In this document: piece by piece, positions 8,370 to 16,642 of the stretch
How positions within the stretch are numbered: the first letter of the stretch is position 1
Layout: every line of letters starts with the position of its first letter
Assembly (NCBI RefSeq): GCF_022664435.1
Contig: NZ_JAKREU010000001.1
Location: 1 to 64,000, forward strand
Direction: 5' to 3'
Source: Sphingomonas panni
GTDB taxonomy: Bacteria > Pseudomonadota > Alphaproteobacteria > Sphingomonadales > Sphingomonadaceae
DNA: 64,000 bases
Notes under the pieces: model-generated
The model's database searches: none
Told to the model about the DNA's origin: nothing
The model's input: the letters and a program-made list of their open reading frames with translations, nothing else
Program-made: the position numbers and the translations under genes

Positions 8370-9775
8370 AGCTTGTACGCCCGCTTGACCAGCCCATAGG
8401 CGAGGTCGTGCGCGACCTGGTGCGCATCCTCTTCGTCCAGCCGATGTTCGGCGACCAGCCGCGCGAGGAAGGCGCAGTCGACCCGCCGCGCGACATCGTG
8501 CCGCGCCGGGATCGACAGGAAGGCGCGGGTATCGTCGTTGAACCCGACCGTGTTGTAGAAGCCCGCCGTCTCGGTCGCCTGTTCGCGGAAGCGGCGCATC
8601 CCCTCGGGCGAATCGTGGAACCACCACGCCGGGCCGAGCTTCAGGCACGGATAATGGCCCGCCAACGGTGCGAGTTCGCGGGCATAGGTCGATTCGTCCA
8701 GCGTGAAGAGGATGATCGTCAGGTCGGTCGCGGTGCCGACCACGTCGAGCATGGGTTTGAGTGCCGCGACATAATCGGTTCGGGTCGGGATATCGGCCCC
8801 CTTGTCGCGGCCATAGACGTCGAACAGCCCGCGGTTGTGATTGCGGAACGATCCGGGATGAATCTGCATCACCAGCCCGTCATCGATCGACATGCGCGCC
8901 ATTTCGGTCAGCATCTGCGCACGGAACAGTTCGGCATCGGTCGCATCGGCGGTGCCGGCAATGACTTTCGCGAACAGCGCCTCCGCCTCGGCGCGCGACA
9001 AATTGGCGGTGCGGGCGGTCGGGTGGCCGTGATCGGTCGAGGTCGCGCCGGCGGCGATGAAGTCCTGCCGCCGTTTGCGGTGGGCGTTCAGATAGCCGGT
9101 CCAGTCATGGACGTCCTCTTGCGTCAGGTCGGCGAACTTCGCGAGGGCGGGGCGGAAGGCTTCATGCTCGCAATCGATCACCGCATCGGGGCGATAGGCG
9201 GTGACGACCCGCCCGCCCCAGCCGCTGGCGCGGATCGCACGGTGATGGTCGAGCGGGTCGTCCGCCCCCTCGGTCGTCGCCAGCAACTCGATCCCGAACC
9301 GGTCGAACAGTGCACGCGGGCGATAGGCATCGGTCGCCAGCAGCTCGCCGATCCGGTCGTAATAATCGTCGGCATTGGCGGCGGTCAGCGCGTCGTCGAA
9401 CCCAAATACCGCGCCGAACACATGGTCGAGCCACAGCCGGGAGGGCGTACCCCGGAACAGATGCTGGTTGGCAGCGAACACGCCCCACGCCTTGCGCGGG
9501 TCGGCGGCGATCGTCCCGTCGCGGCGCGGCACCGCCAGATCGTCGAGCGCGATCCCCTGACTATACAGCATTCGGAACAGATAATGGTCGGGCGACAGCA
9601 ACAGCTCGGTCGCATTGGTCCAGGGGCGGTCGGTCGCGAACCAGGCCGGGTCGGTGTGGCCATGCGGGCTGACGATCGGCAGGTCGCGGACGGCGCCATA
9701 GAGGTTGCGGGCGATGCCCCGTGTCGCCGGATCGGCGGGGAACAGGCGGTCGGGATGAAGCAGCAGCGCGGGCAT
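8366..9775 (-). CDS. uxaC: Glucuronate/galacturonate isomerase
   Basis: Isomerises D-glucuronate to D-fructuronate and D-galacturonate to D-tagaturonate. It has 469 residues against 470 in E. coli. Typical segments are the N-terminal LPIVSPHGHTDPAWF metal-binding histidines, DHYLFRMLYSQG, the central IHPGSFRNHN and a C-terminal GFNDDTRAFLSIPARHD. The start at 9775 (MPALLLHPDRLF) follows a strong GAGGAGA site on the minus strand; the upstream in-frame ATG at 9805 would consume that site. It is divergent from uxaA across 64 bases that include a perfect 14-bp palindrome. Confidence 0.95.
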   Translation of the reverse strand: MPALLLHPDRLFPADPATRGIARNLYGAVRDLPIVSPHGHTDPAWFATDRPWTNATELLLSPDHYLFRMLYSQGIALDDLAVPRRDGTIAADPRKAWGVFAANQHLFRGTPSRLWLDHVFGAVFGFDDALTAANADDYYDRIGELLATDAYRPRALFDRFGIELLATTEGADDPLDHHRAIRASGWGGRVVTAYRPDAVIDCEHEAFRPALAKFADLTQEDVHDWTGYLNAHRKRRQDFIAAGATSTDHGHPTARTANLSRAEAEALFAKVIAGTADATDAELFRAQMLTEMARMSIDDGLVMQIHPGSFRNHNRGLFDVYGRDKGADIPTRTDYVAALKPMLDVVGTATDLTIILFTLDESTYARELAPLAGHYPCLKLGPAWWFHDSPEGMRRFREQATETAGFYNTVGFNDDTRAFLSIPARHDVARRVDCAFLARLVAEHRLDEEDAHQVAHDLAYGLVKRAYKL

Positions 9776-9807
9776 CGGAATCTCCTCACCCCCTCGATGC
9801 GACATTG

Positions 9808-9821
9808 TGCCAGCGCTGGCA
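9808..9821. promoter_or_regulatory. Perfect 14-bp palindrome, candidate LacI-type operator for hexuronate genes
   Basis: TGCCAGCGCTGGCA is a perfect palindrome with the central CG step typical of LacI-family operators. It sits between the divergent uxaC and uxaA starts and could control both directions. No LacI- or GntR-family gene is present nearby, so the regulator is unknown. Confidence 0.5.
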
Positions 9822-9839
9822 ACAGTCTATTTGGCGTGC

Positions 9840-11333
9840 ATGGCCAGCCAGATTCCCGCCCGCGCCGTTCGGGTCGATCGTGACGATGACGTCGCCCTGT
9901 TGCTCGATCCCGTCGCGGCAGGGGGCGTCGTGCGGTTCGACGACGCGCACGTCGTGGCGCGCGAGGATATCGTTGCGGGCCACAAGATCGCGGTGCGCGC
10001 CGTCGCGGCGGGCGCGCCGGTGCGGCGGTATCGCGCGGCGTTCGGGGTCGCGACGACGAACATCGCGGCGGGCGCGCACGTCCATGTCCATAATGTGCGG
10101 ACGGCGCTGTCGGGGGAGGATGCCTATCGCTACGCCCCGGCCCTGCCGCCCGCCCCCTCCCCCCGCACGGAACCGGGCTTTGCCGGCTATGTCCGCGCCG
10201 ATGGCAGCGTCGCCACGCGCAACGAAATCTGGGTGTTGCCGACGGTCGGCTGTGTCGGGCGGCTGGGCGAGCGGATCGCGGCGGCGGCAGGTCCGCGCCA
10301 TGCCGGGCGGGTCGATGGGGTCCATGCGTTCAACCATCCGTTCGGCTGTTCGCAACTGGGCGACGACCTGAACCGCACGGGCGCGATCTTAGCGGCGCTG
10401 GCGTGCAATCCCAATGCCGCCGGGGTCGTGCTGCTGGGGCTGGGGTGCGAATCGAACCAGCTCGACGCGATGCTCGCGCGGTTGCCGGCGGACATGCTGG
10501 CGCGGGTGCGGACGGTGCGGGCGCAGGCGAGCGCCGACGAATTTGCCGAGGCGATGGCGGCGGTGGACGCACTGGCCGAGGCGGCACAGGCGGAGCGTCG
10601 GCCCGTGCCGCTGGCGGCACTGCGGCTGGGGGTGAAGTGCGGCGGGTCGGATTCGATGTCGGGGCTGACCGCCAATCCGCTGATCGGGCGGATGACCGAC
10701 CGGGTCGCGGCGGCGGGCGGCACGGTGCTGATGACCGAGATCCCCGAGATTTTCGGGGCGGAGCGGCTGCTGATGGCGCGCTGTGCCGATGAAGCGGTGT
10801 TCGACCGGCTGGTCGAGGTGACCAACCGCTTCAAGCGCTATTTCCTCGACCATGGCGAACCGGTGTCGGAGAATCCCAGCCCCGGCAATATCGCCGGAGG
10901 GATCACCACGCTGGAGGAAAAATCGCTGGGCGCGGTGCAGAAGGGCGGCGTTGCGGTGGTGACCGACGTGCTGGACTATGGCGAACCGGTGCGCCGCGCG
11001 GGACTGTCGGTGGTCGACGGGCCGGGCAACGACGCGGTGTCGACCACCGCGCTGGCGGCGGCGGGCGCGACGATCACGCTGTTTTCGACCGGACGCGGCA
11101 CGCCGCTGGGCAGTCCGGTGCCGACGATGAAGATCGCCACCAACCGCGACCTGGCGATGCGCAAGGGCGGGTGGATCGACTTCGACGCGAGCGTCGCGCT
11201 GGACGAGGGGCAGGATGCGGCGGCCGATGCGCTGCTGGCGCGGATCGTGGCGGTGGCGTCGGGCGAGCCGGCGCGGAACGAGGTGAACGAGGAACGCGCG
11301 ATCGGGATCTGGAAGTCGGGGGTTACACTGTAG
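9840..11333 (+). CDS. uxaA: UxaA-family hydrolyase, probable altronate dehydratase
   Basis: Should dehydrate D-altronate to 2-keto-3-deoxygluconate. The 497-residue protein has an N-terminal SAF domain (about 1-100, ending HVHVHNVRT) joined to the large C-terminal dehydratase domain with PTVGCVGRLGERIA, HPFGCSQLGDD, LGVKCGGSDSMSGLTANP and GNIAGGITTLEEKSLGAVQKGG. E. coli UxaA has 495 residues and the same arrangement. The ATG at 9840 is chosen to match that length; a TTG at 9831 is possible. The adjacent reductase looks like UxuB (mannonate branch), whereas UxaA serves the altronate branch, so either the reductase is dual-function or other steps are encoded elsewhere. Confidence 0.88.
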   Translation: MASQIPARAVRVDRDDDVALLLDPVAAGGVVRFDDAHVVAREDIVAGHKIAVRAVAAGAPVRRYRAAFGVATTNIAAGAHVHVHNVRTALSGEDAYRYAPALPPAPSPRTEPGFAGYVRADGSVATRNEIWVLPTVGCVGRLGERIAAAAGPRHAGRVDGVHAFNHPFGCSQLGDDLNRTGAILAALACNPNAAGVVLLGLGCESNQLDAMLARLPADMLARVRTVRAQASADEFAEAMAAVDALAEAAQAERRPVPLAALRLGVKCGGSDSMSGLTANPLIGRMTDRVAAAGGTVLMTEIPEIFGAERLLMARCADEAVFDRLVEVTNRFKRYFLDHGEPVSENPSPGNIAGGITTLEEKSLGAVQKGGVAVVTDVLDYGEPVRRAGLSVVDGPGNDAVSTTALAAAGATITLFSTGRGTPLGSPVPTMKIATNRDLAMRKGGWIDFDASVALDEGQDAAADALLARIVAVASGEPARNEVNEERAIGIWKSGVTL

Positions 11334-11342
11334 CCGCGCTGT

Positions 11343-11789
11343 TCACAGTCGAACCGACCCCATGATATAGACATAGGGGAGCGGCGCACTCCGCACCGAC
11401 CAATCGGGGGAACATTGTCCGCCGGGTGATGTGACAACCGTCGCAGCTCCATAGGCCTTCAACTGCAGTGCGACGCTTTCCAACGCCGTGAACCCGTTTT
11501 GCAGCGCCCGTTCGTCAGTCCTCGGCTGATAGCAGACCGTATAGGTATCAAGCCCGGCGACCATCCACGATCGCGCCGCGTTGGCGATGATGCCGTCGGC
11601 ATCGCCAGTCAGCTTTCCGTCCAGGTCGTAGCCGACGATGAACGGTCCGGGAATCGGATCGATGATCGGGGGCGGTGCCTCGGGCACGGCCGGCACCGGG
11701 CGCTGCCGGGCCGATATCGCCCCCGGCGCAAACGCCAATAGTAGCGCGACCGCGGATAAACGCGGCAACATGGGCAGAAGCGCCGTCAC
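11343..11789 (-). CDS. Small secreted protein of unknown function
   Basis: I do not recognise this family. The product of about 148 residues begins with a hydrophobic signal sequence (LLPMLPRLSAVALLLAFAPG, then AISA as a possible cleavage site) and continues with a Pro-rich segment. The mature part has two cysteines (TVCYQPR and GGQCSPDW) that could form a disulfide, and ends LPYVYIMGSVRL. The GTG at 11789 overlaps the TGA of the gamma-carbonic anhydrase gene (GTGA); an ATG at 11810 is an alternative that adds seven residues. It is the last gene of the phosphatase-carbonic anhydrase run, and its 3' end converges on uxaA. Confidence 0.65.
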   Translation of the reverse strand: MTALLPMLPRLSAVALLLAFAPGAISARQRPVPAVPEAPPPIIDPIPGPFIVGYDLDGKLTGDADGIIANAARSWMVAGLDTYTVCYQPRTDERALQNGFTALESVALQLKAYGAATVVTSPGGQCSPDWSVRSAPLPYVYIMGSVRL

Positions 11790-12319
11790 GCCTGCCCATC
11801 CGTCGCGCATAGCCCCTCGCGATACCGCCGCGCCTTCTCCACATAGACCGCCGCCGACATCCGCAGCCCGGCCAGTTGTTCGTCGGTCAGCGTCTTCACC
11901 GCCCGGGCGGGTGCGCCGACGATCAGGCTCTTCGGCGGAAACGTCTTCCCCTCCGTCACCAGCGCGCCGGCGCCGACCACGCAATCCTCGGCGATGACGG
12001 CGTGGTTCAGCACCGTCGCACCCATGCCGATCAGTACGCGGTCGCCGATGGTGCAGCCGTGCAGCACCGCGCGGTGGCCGATGGTGCAATCCTCGCCTAG
12101 CGTCAGCGGCGCGCCGGGGTCGCTGTGGAGGACCGCGCCGTCCTGCACGTTGCTGCGCGCGCCGATGGCGATCGCGCCATTGTCGGCGCGCACCACCGCG
12201 CCGAACCAGATGCTGGCCCCCGCCCCCAGCCGTACCGCACCGATCAGGTCGGCGGACGGCGCGACCCAGCTGTCGGGGGCGAGATCGGGGACGGCGTCGG
12301 CAAGGGCGTAGATCGGCAT
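11786..12319 (-). CDS. Gamma-carbonic anhydrase family protein (left-handed beta-helix)
   Basis: A 177-residue hexapeptide-repeat protein of the YrdA/PaaY gamma-carbonic anhydrase type. Repeats run from about residue 20 to 130 (DLIGAVRLGAGASIWFGAVVRADNG, then SNVQDGAVLHSD), with metal-ligand histidines in VLHSD and the CTIGHRAVLHGC segment. A C-terminal alpha helix follows. The catalytic role is not certain, as many relatives lack measured activity. The ATG at 12319 begins PIYALADAVPD; a longer in-frame extension would overlap the phosphatase stop. It lies 13 bases after the phosphatase gene and overlaps the next gene by GTGA. Confidence 0.88.
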   Translation of the reverse strand: MPIYALADAVPDLAPDSWVAPSADLIGAVRLGAGASIWFGAVVRADNGAIAIGARSNVQDGAVLHSDPGAPLTLGEDCTIGHRAVLHGCTIGDRVLIGMGATVLNHAVIAEDCVVGAGALVTEGKTFPPKSLIVGAPARAVKTLTDEQLAGLRMSAAVYVEKARRYREGLCATDGQA

Positions 12320-12332
12320 GACGCCGATGCTA

Positions 12333-13493
12333 TCACCCGGTAACGACGGGAGCGAGTTTCGCGCGCAACAATTTGTCGAAGTGGTCGAGCGGGCAGCGCG
12401 TCGCACAGCCGGGGATGGCGATGGCGCGGTCGACGACCGTTGCCGTACCGTTGCGGATCGCGTCCAGCGGCTGCACCCGGTAGGACAGCGTCACATACGG
12501 CCCGCGCGCATCGCGCCGCCGGGTCAGGACCAGCGCACCGCCGGGGGCCGCATCGTTCAGCGCAAAGCCCGGCGCGTCGAGATCGACGCCCAGCGCCGCC
12601 GCCAGTGCGGTGACGTTGGTGTCATGCCCGACCAGCACGTCGAGGCGCGGCCCGGTGGCGGCGTTCAGGGTCCGCAGCATATGGTCGCCAAGCGGTCCGG
12701 CCTGATGCGCGGCCATGTAGGGCGAGCGGGTGAAGACGTCGAACAACGCCGCGTGCAGCACGCCCAGCCGCTTGATCGTCGCGGCATCGGCGCGGCCGAA
12801 ACCGACCTGTGCCATCGGCATTCCCTCGGCATATTGCAGCAGGATCACCTGCGCCGTGCCCGACGTCGCGCGGATCGGGCCGGTGAACTCCACGCCGCGC
12901 CCGTCGGCGGACGGCTTTAGGGTCGCCGGTCCCGGCGTCGAACAGCCCGTGGCCAGGCCGCAGCCCAGCACGCGGTCGAGTTCGCGGATCGTCGCGGCGT
13001 GGCGCGCGGTCAGGGCATTCACCCCGCCGGTATAGGCGGTGATCGCCGCCACTGCCTTGTTCGCGTCGAACGCGGTCGCGCCGGCGCGCAGCGGTTCGAA
13101 CAGCGGATCGACGGTGCCTGCGGCTTCATGCTCGACGGCCAGCCTGCAGCCGGGTGCCAGCGCATCGGCATAGGCGCGGCCGGTGGCGATGGTGCGTTCG
13201 GGCGTATTGGCGTGGATGCGGACGCTGCCGGGTGCCGGGCAGCCGGTCGTGCCCAGCCAGCGACGGTCGTGGCGGGCGAGCTGCGCGATCGCCTTTGCGC
13301 CGTGGGGCGTCAGATATTCGGGGGCGACCGGCCATGCGGGCCACTGCCCGTCCACCTTGGTATCGAGCGGTGCCTCGCCCGTGATCGGTGCGCGCACGCC
13401 GTGGCGCATCAGCATCACGACCCGTTCGACCTTGTCCTGCGCGGCGGCGGGCAGCGGGGTCAGCAGCGTGGCGGCGAGGAGCAGGAGGCGCAT
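12333..13493 (-). CDS. Secreted histidine-type acid phosphatase (phytase / AppA-like)
   Basis: A periplasmic phosphomonoesterase of the branch-2 histidine phosphatase family. A signal peptide (MRLLLLAATLLTPLPAAAQ) precedes the catalytic RHGVRAP motif at R30-H31, and the proton-donor HDTN motif is near residue 296. Several cysteines (CGLATGCSTPG, GCATRCP) fit disulfides of exported members. The 386-residue length is close to AppA and glucose-1-phosphatase. Substrate could be phytate, a sugar phosphate or a broader range. It follows the TonB receptor on the same strand with 168 bases between, and the receptor's upstream region has a PHO-box-like site, so a phosphate-scavenging role is plausible. 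Confidence 0.9.
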   Translation of the reverse strand: MRLLLLAATLLTPLPAAAQDKVERVVMLMRHGVRAPITGEAPLDTKVDGQWPAWPVAPEYLTPHGAKAIAQLARHDRRWLGTTGCPAPGSVRIHANTPERTIATGRAYADALAPGCRLAVEHEAAGTVDPLFEPLRAGATAFDANKAVAAITAYTGGVNALTARHAATIRELDRVLGCGLATGCSTPGPATLKPSADGRGVEFTGPIRATSGTAQVILLQYAEGMPMAQVGFGRADAATIKRLGVLHAALFDVFTRSPYMAAHQAGPLGDHMLRTLNAATGPRLDVLVGHDTNVTALAAALGVDLDAPGFALNDAAPGGALVLTRRRDARGPYVTLSYRVQPLDAIRNGTATVVDRAIAIPGCATRCPLDHFDKLLRAKLAPVVTG

Positions 13494-13536
13494 GGTCGGT
13501 CCTTGTGATTACATTCGGTCGTTCGGAATCATGGAT

Positions 13537-13625
13537 GTACCCCGGCGCAGGCCGGGGCCCAGTTGGGGAACGTCAGCTCCCTGCGCAGAAGCCTTTCCAA
13601 CCGGACCCCGGCCTGTGCCGGGGTA
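13537..13625. repeat. Palindromic intergenic repeat, family B
   Basis: The arm GTACCCCGGCGCAGGCCGGG (from 13537) is matched by the inverted arm CCCCGGCCTGTGCCGGGGTAC ending at 13625 with only two mismatches; about 45 bases separate them. It lies between the TonB receptor stop and the phosphatase start, so it would fold in their shared transcript. Confidence 0.75.
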
Positions 13626-13661
13626 CGAAGTTCATGGGGGGAGGATGATGCCCCCCACCCC

Positions 13662-16430
13662 TTACATCTTCATGGTCAGGCTGAACTGGAACACCCGACC
13701 GGTCTTCAGATAGCCGCCGTTGCGGTCGTTCGAGATATACTTCTCGGTCTTGCCGACCGTCGCCCAATAGGTGTGCTGGTCGAGCAGGTTGCGCGCCGAC
13801 ACGCCGATTTCGAGATTGTCGGTGACTTCGTATGCCGCACCGAAGTTCAGCTCGCCCACCGGCTGGACATAGATGTCCGGCTGGCTGTCCTGCACCGCCG
13901 CAAGGAACTTGCCGGTATAGTTGTACCACAGGTTCGTGCGGAACCCGCCGCCGGCATAGAAGACCTCGGCATTGTAGATCAGGTCCGGGGCCTGGGGCAG
14001 CGTGCTGGTGCGCGTGCCGCTGCCGGGGATCACGTAATTCGCCTCGGTCTTCTGATAGGTGATGTTGCCGCCCACGCCGAAATTGCCGAGGAAGCTGCTG
14101 TCGACCATGTCGCCCACGGTGAAGCGGCCCGATGCCTCGACACCCTTCGCGGTGCCGCCGCCGCCATTGACCGGGCGGATATAGGTGATCTTGCCCACCG
14201 TCTCGCTGGCGCTGCGCGACGCGGTGCTGACGATGAAGTTGGTCAGGTCCTTGTAATAGGCGGCAAGCTGGACATAGCGGCCGACGCCCATCTGGTAATC
14301 GACGCCCGCGTCATAGCTCCATGCCTGGACCGGCTTCAGGTTCGGGTTCGGCTGGGTGATGGTGACGGTGCCGTCGCTGGCCGGTTCGCCGATCCGGGTC
14401 GGGCCGGCGAGCAGGTCGAAGGCGGGGCGCGCATAGCTGGAGCGCACCGCGCCGCGTACCGTCAGGCTGCCATTGGGCTTCCACGCCGCCAGCAGGCTGG
14501 GGTCGACATGGTCGTAATCGCGGCCGGCGTTGACGAAACGCGCACCGTTCACGTCGTTGAGGTAATAGCGCGCGCGGAAGCCGTTATCCTCGTAGCGGAT
14601 GCCGGGCATCACTTCGAGATTGCCGAGCGTGATCGTCGCGGTGCCGTACAGCGCCTTGCGGGTTTCGTTGCCGCTCGACAGTCCCTGGTTCAGCGTCGCC
14701 TGCGACACGACGATCAGCGGCACATAGTCGCGGACCTGCGCATCGAGCTGCGCGCGCGACAGCACCTTGATCGGGCGGGCGGGATAGTAATCGAGGAAGT
14801 CCTTGAGGACATAGCCCAGATACTGGTTGATCGACGGCCCCTGCACCGTGCCGTTCTGCAGCGGCGTCAGGAAGCGGTAGCGCGTCTGGTCGGGCGCCAG
14901 GCTGCGGCCCGAACGGTCGGCATCCTCGTACAGGCCGCCAACCTCGACCGACAGGAAGCTGTCGTTGTTCCAGCCGATGCTGCCCTTCAGCGTCTTCTTG
15001 GTCTCGCTCAGATAATCATAGCCGCGCTGGACATAGAGCTGGGTCGGCCGGTCGAGCGACGAGACATAGGCGATCGCACCGTTCGACAGGATCGGGCGCG
15101 GCGACTTCGGATTGGACAGGTCGACGTTCACGCCCTCGGTCGCGGCACCGGTGTTGGTCGTGGTGCCGTTGTACGCGATGCCGCGATACGCCGCCTCGAT
15201 CCGGGTCGGCTGGTCGAAGCGACCATCGGCATAGGCACCTTCGAGGGCGGCGGTGAAGCCTTCCCAATGCGCCTTCGCACCGACCTGTGCCGAGAACAGT
15301 TCCTGCTCGATATCCTCGGTGCGGAAATAGCTGGCCGGGTTGATGCCGAGCGGGGTGTAGACGCCCGCCGCATTGTACGACCCGCCATTGGGATTGGTCT
15401 GTCCGCGCGTCAGTTCGTTGCGCAGCGCGGTCTGGTTCATCGTGTTGGTATTCAGATACGTCGCATAGTTGACGCGGGCGAATAGATCGATCGGATCGCT
15501 GCGGAAGTCGAACGCGCCGGTCGCGCCATAGCGCTTGATCTTGTTGTTGTAGAAATTCCACTGCACGCCGTCGGCGGTCAGCGCGTTCGGGTTCGCGCGC
15601 GAATTGCCGCTATTGGCGCGGGTCGGCTTATAGTCGTTCTGGACGGCGGTCGATTCCGCGGCGTTGCCGCGCTCTTCGTAATAGCCCGCGACATAGATGC
15701 CGAACTGACGGTCGCTGCCGAAACGGCGCGCGGCGTCGAGGCCGATCGCCCCGCCGAACGCTTCCTGTTCGCGGTCGAGCGCGAGGCCGGCGACCTGCCC
15801 CAGCACGCGGGCGCGGGTGAAGCTCTGGTTGAAGTCGAACGCGGTCGGCGTGCGCAGGTCGACGATGCCGGCGATGCTGTCGGCATCCTTGGCCGCACCC
15901 GGCGTCTTGTCGGTCACGATCCCGCCGATCGCGAACGGCGAGAACAGGTTGAGCGAGATGGCGCGGTTGTTGCCCGAGGTCTGCGGCAGGCGCAGGCCGT
16001 CGAGGGTATAGGCGTTGTAGCTGGTGTCGAAGCCGCGGATCGTAACGAACTGCGCTTCGCCGGTCGCGCTCTGGTTGCGGCCCTGGTCGCGGCTGACCGA
16101 CACGCCGGGCAGCATCTTGGCGAGGTCGGCGATGCTGGTCTGCGAATGGATCGCGACGTCGCCGGTGGTGACGATGTCGATCGTCGCGATCGCCTGCTGC
16201 TCTTCGTTCAGCGCGGTACGCTGGCGGCGGCCGTTGACCACGATGTCATCGGTGAGCGATTCGCTGGCGGTCTGCTGCGCTTCGTCGGTCGCGACGGGCG
16301 CGGCGGGTGCGTCCTGCGCATGGGCCATGGCGGGCAGCAGCGCGCCGAGCGTCAGGGCGGCGATGCCGCTGGACAGGACAAGCGCATGGGCGCGCCGCCG
16401 GCGTGCCGGCAGCGTCGGGATCGACGACAT
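13662..16430 (-). CDS. TonB-dependent outer-membrane receptor
   Basis: A 922-residue receptor importing an unknown ligand across the outer membrane. It has an Arg-rich N-region and hydrophobic core ending near residue 38 (MAHAQ). The plug domain follows, with DLAKMLPGVSVSRDQGRN, FVTIRGFDTSYNAYTLDG and DSIAGIVDLRTPTAFDF. This plug pattern is typical of the Caulobacter/Xanthomonas-type receptors often used for carbohydrates. A 22-strand barrel region ends in VFQFSLTMKM. RBS GGGGGAATATCC precedes the ATG. The histidine phosphatase lies downstream and a DeoR regulator is divergent upstream. A PHO-box-like sequence 74 bases upstream hints at phosphate control; the ligand may be an organophosphate, which is inference. 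Confidence 0.92.
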   Translation of the reverse strand: MSSIPTLPARRRRAHALVLSSGIAALTLGALLPAMAHAQDAPAAPVATDEAQQTASESLTDDIVVNGRRQRTALNEEQQAIATIDIVTTGDVAIHSQTSIADLAKMLPGVSVSRDQGRNQSATGEAQFVTIRGFDTSYNAYTLDGLRLPQTSGNNRAISLNLFSPFAIGGIVTDKTPGAAKDADSIAGIVDLRTPTAFDFNQSFTRARVLGQVAGLALDREQEAFGGAIGLDAARRFGSDRQFGIYVAGYYEERGNAAESTAVQNDYKPTRANSGNSRANPNALTADGVQWNFYNNKIKRYGATGAFDFRSDPIDLFARVNYATYLNTNTMNQTALRNELTRGQTNPNGGSYNAAGVYTPLGINPASYFRTEDIEQELFSAQVGAKAHWEGFTAALEGAYADGRFDQPTRIEAAYRGIAYNGTTTNTGAATEGVNVDLSNPKSPRPILSNGAIAYVSSLDRPTQLYVQRGYDYLSETKKTLKGSIGWNNDSFLSVEVGGLYEDADRSGRSLAPDQTRYRFLTPLQNGTVQGPSINQYLGYVLKDFLDYYPARPIKVLSRAQLDAQVRDYVPLIVVSQATLNQGLSSGNETRKALYGTATITLGNLEVMPGIRYEDNGFRARYYLNDVNGARFVNAGRDYDHVDPSLLAAWKPNGSLTVRGAVRSSYARPAFDLLAGPTRIGEPASDGTVTITQPNPNLKPVQAWSYDAGVDYQMGVGRYVQLAAYYKDLTNFIVSTASRSASETVGKITYIRPVNGGGGTAKGVEASGRFTVGDMVDSSFLGNFGVGGNITYQKTEANYVIPGSGTRTSTLPQAPDLIYNAEVFYAGGGFRTNLWYNYTGKFLAAVQDSQPDIYVQPVGELNFGAAYEVTDNLEIGVSARNLLDQHTYWATVGKTEKYISNDRNGGYLKTGRVFQFSLTMKM

Positions 16431-16503
16431 GGATATTCCCCCAGGGGTATGTTGGATGATTGCGGGGTTGTTCCCCGTTGGACCGCGCCCCTAGTCGATC
16501 GAT

Positions 16504-16521
16504 GTGTATATTTTATGACAG
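16504..16521 (-). promoter_or_regulatory. PHO-box-like site upstream of the TonB receptor
   Basis: The minus strand reads CTGTCATAAAATATACAC, which matches the 18-base PHO-box form CTGTCATAAAACTGTCAC at 14 positions, including the first 11. It shares TGTCATAAA with the repeat in front of pstS. TATACA inside it could double as a -10 element. Immediately upstream on the minus strand is GTTATCGCTAAC, with GTTA/TAAC inverted arms, which could instead be an operator for a LacI- or DeoR-type protein. Confidence 0.45.
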
Positions 16522-16642
16522 TTAGCGATAACGATTGCGTGGCGTTGTGGGGTTTCTGAGAATGCCTCCAGCTTGTGTTGACATTATGTTGACTTTGCCC
16601 GGCATCCCTTGCCGATGCAGACGGAGCGGTTAAGGTCGCGCC

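Noticed and set aside
13563..15485. 640-codon plus-strand open frame within the TonB receptor
   Set aside because: Antisense shadow of the receptor; no motif or start signal.
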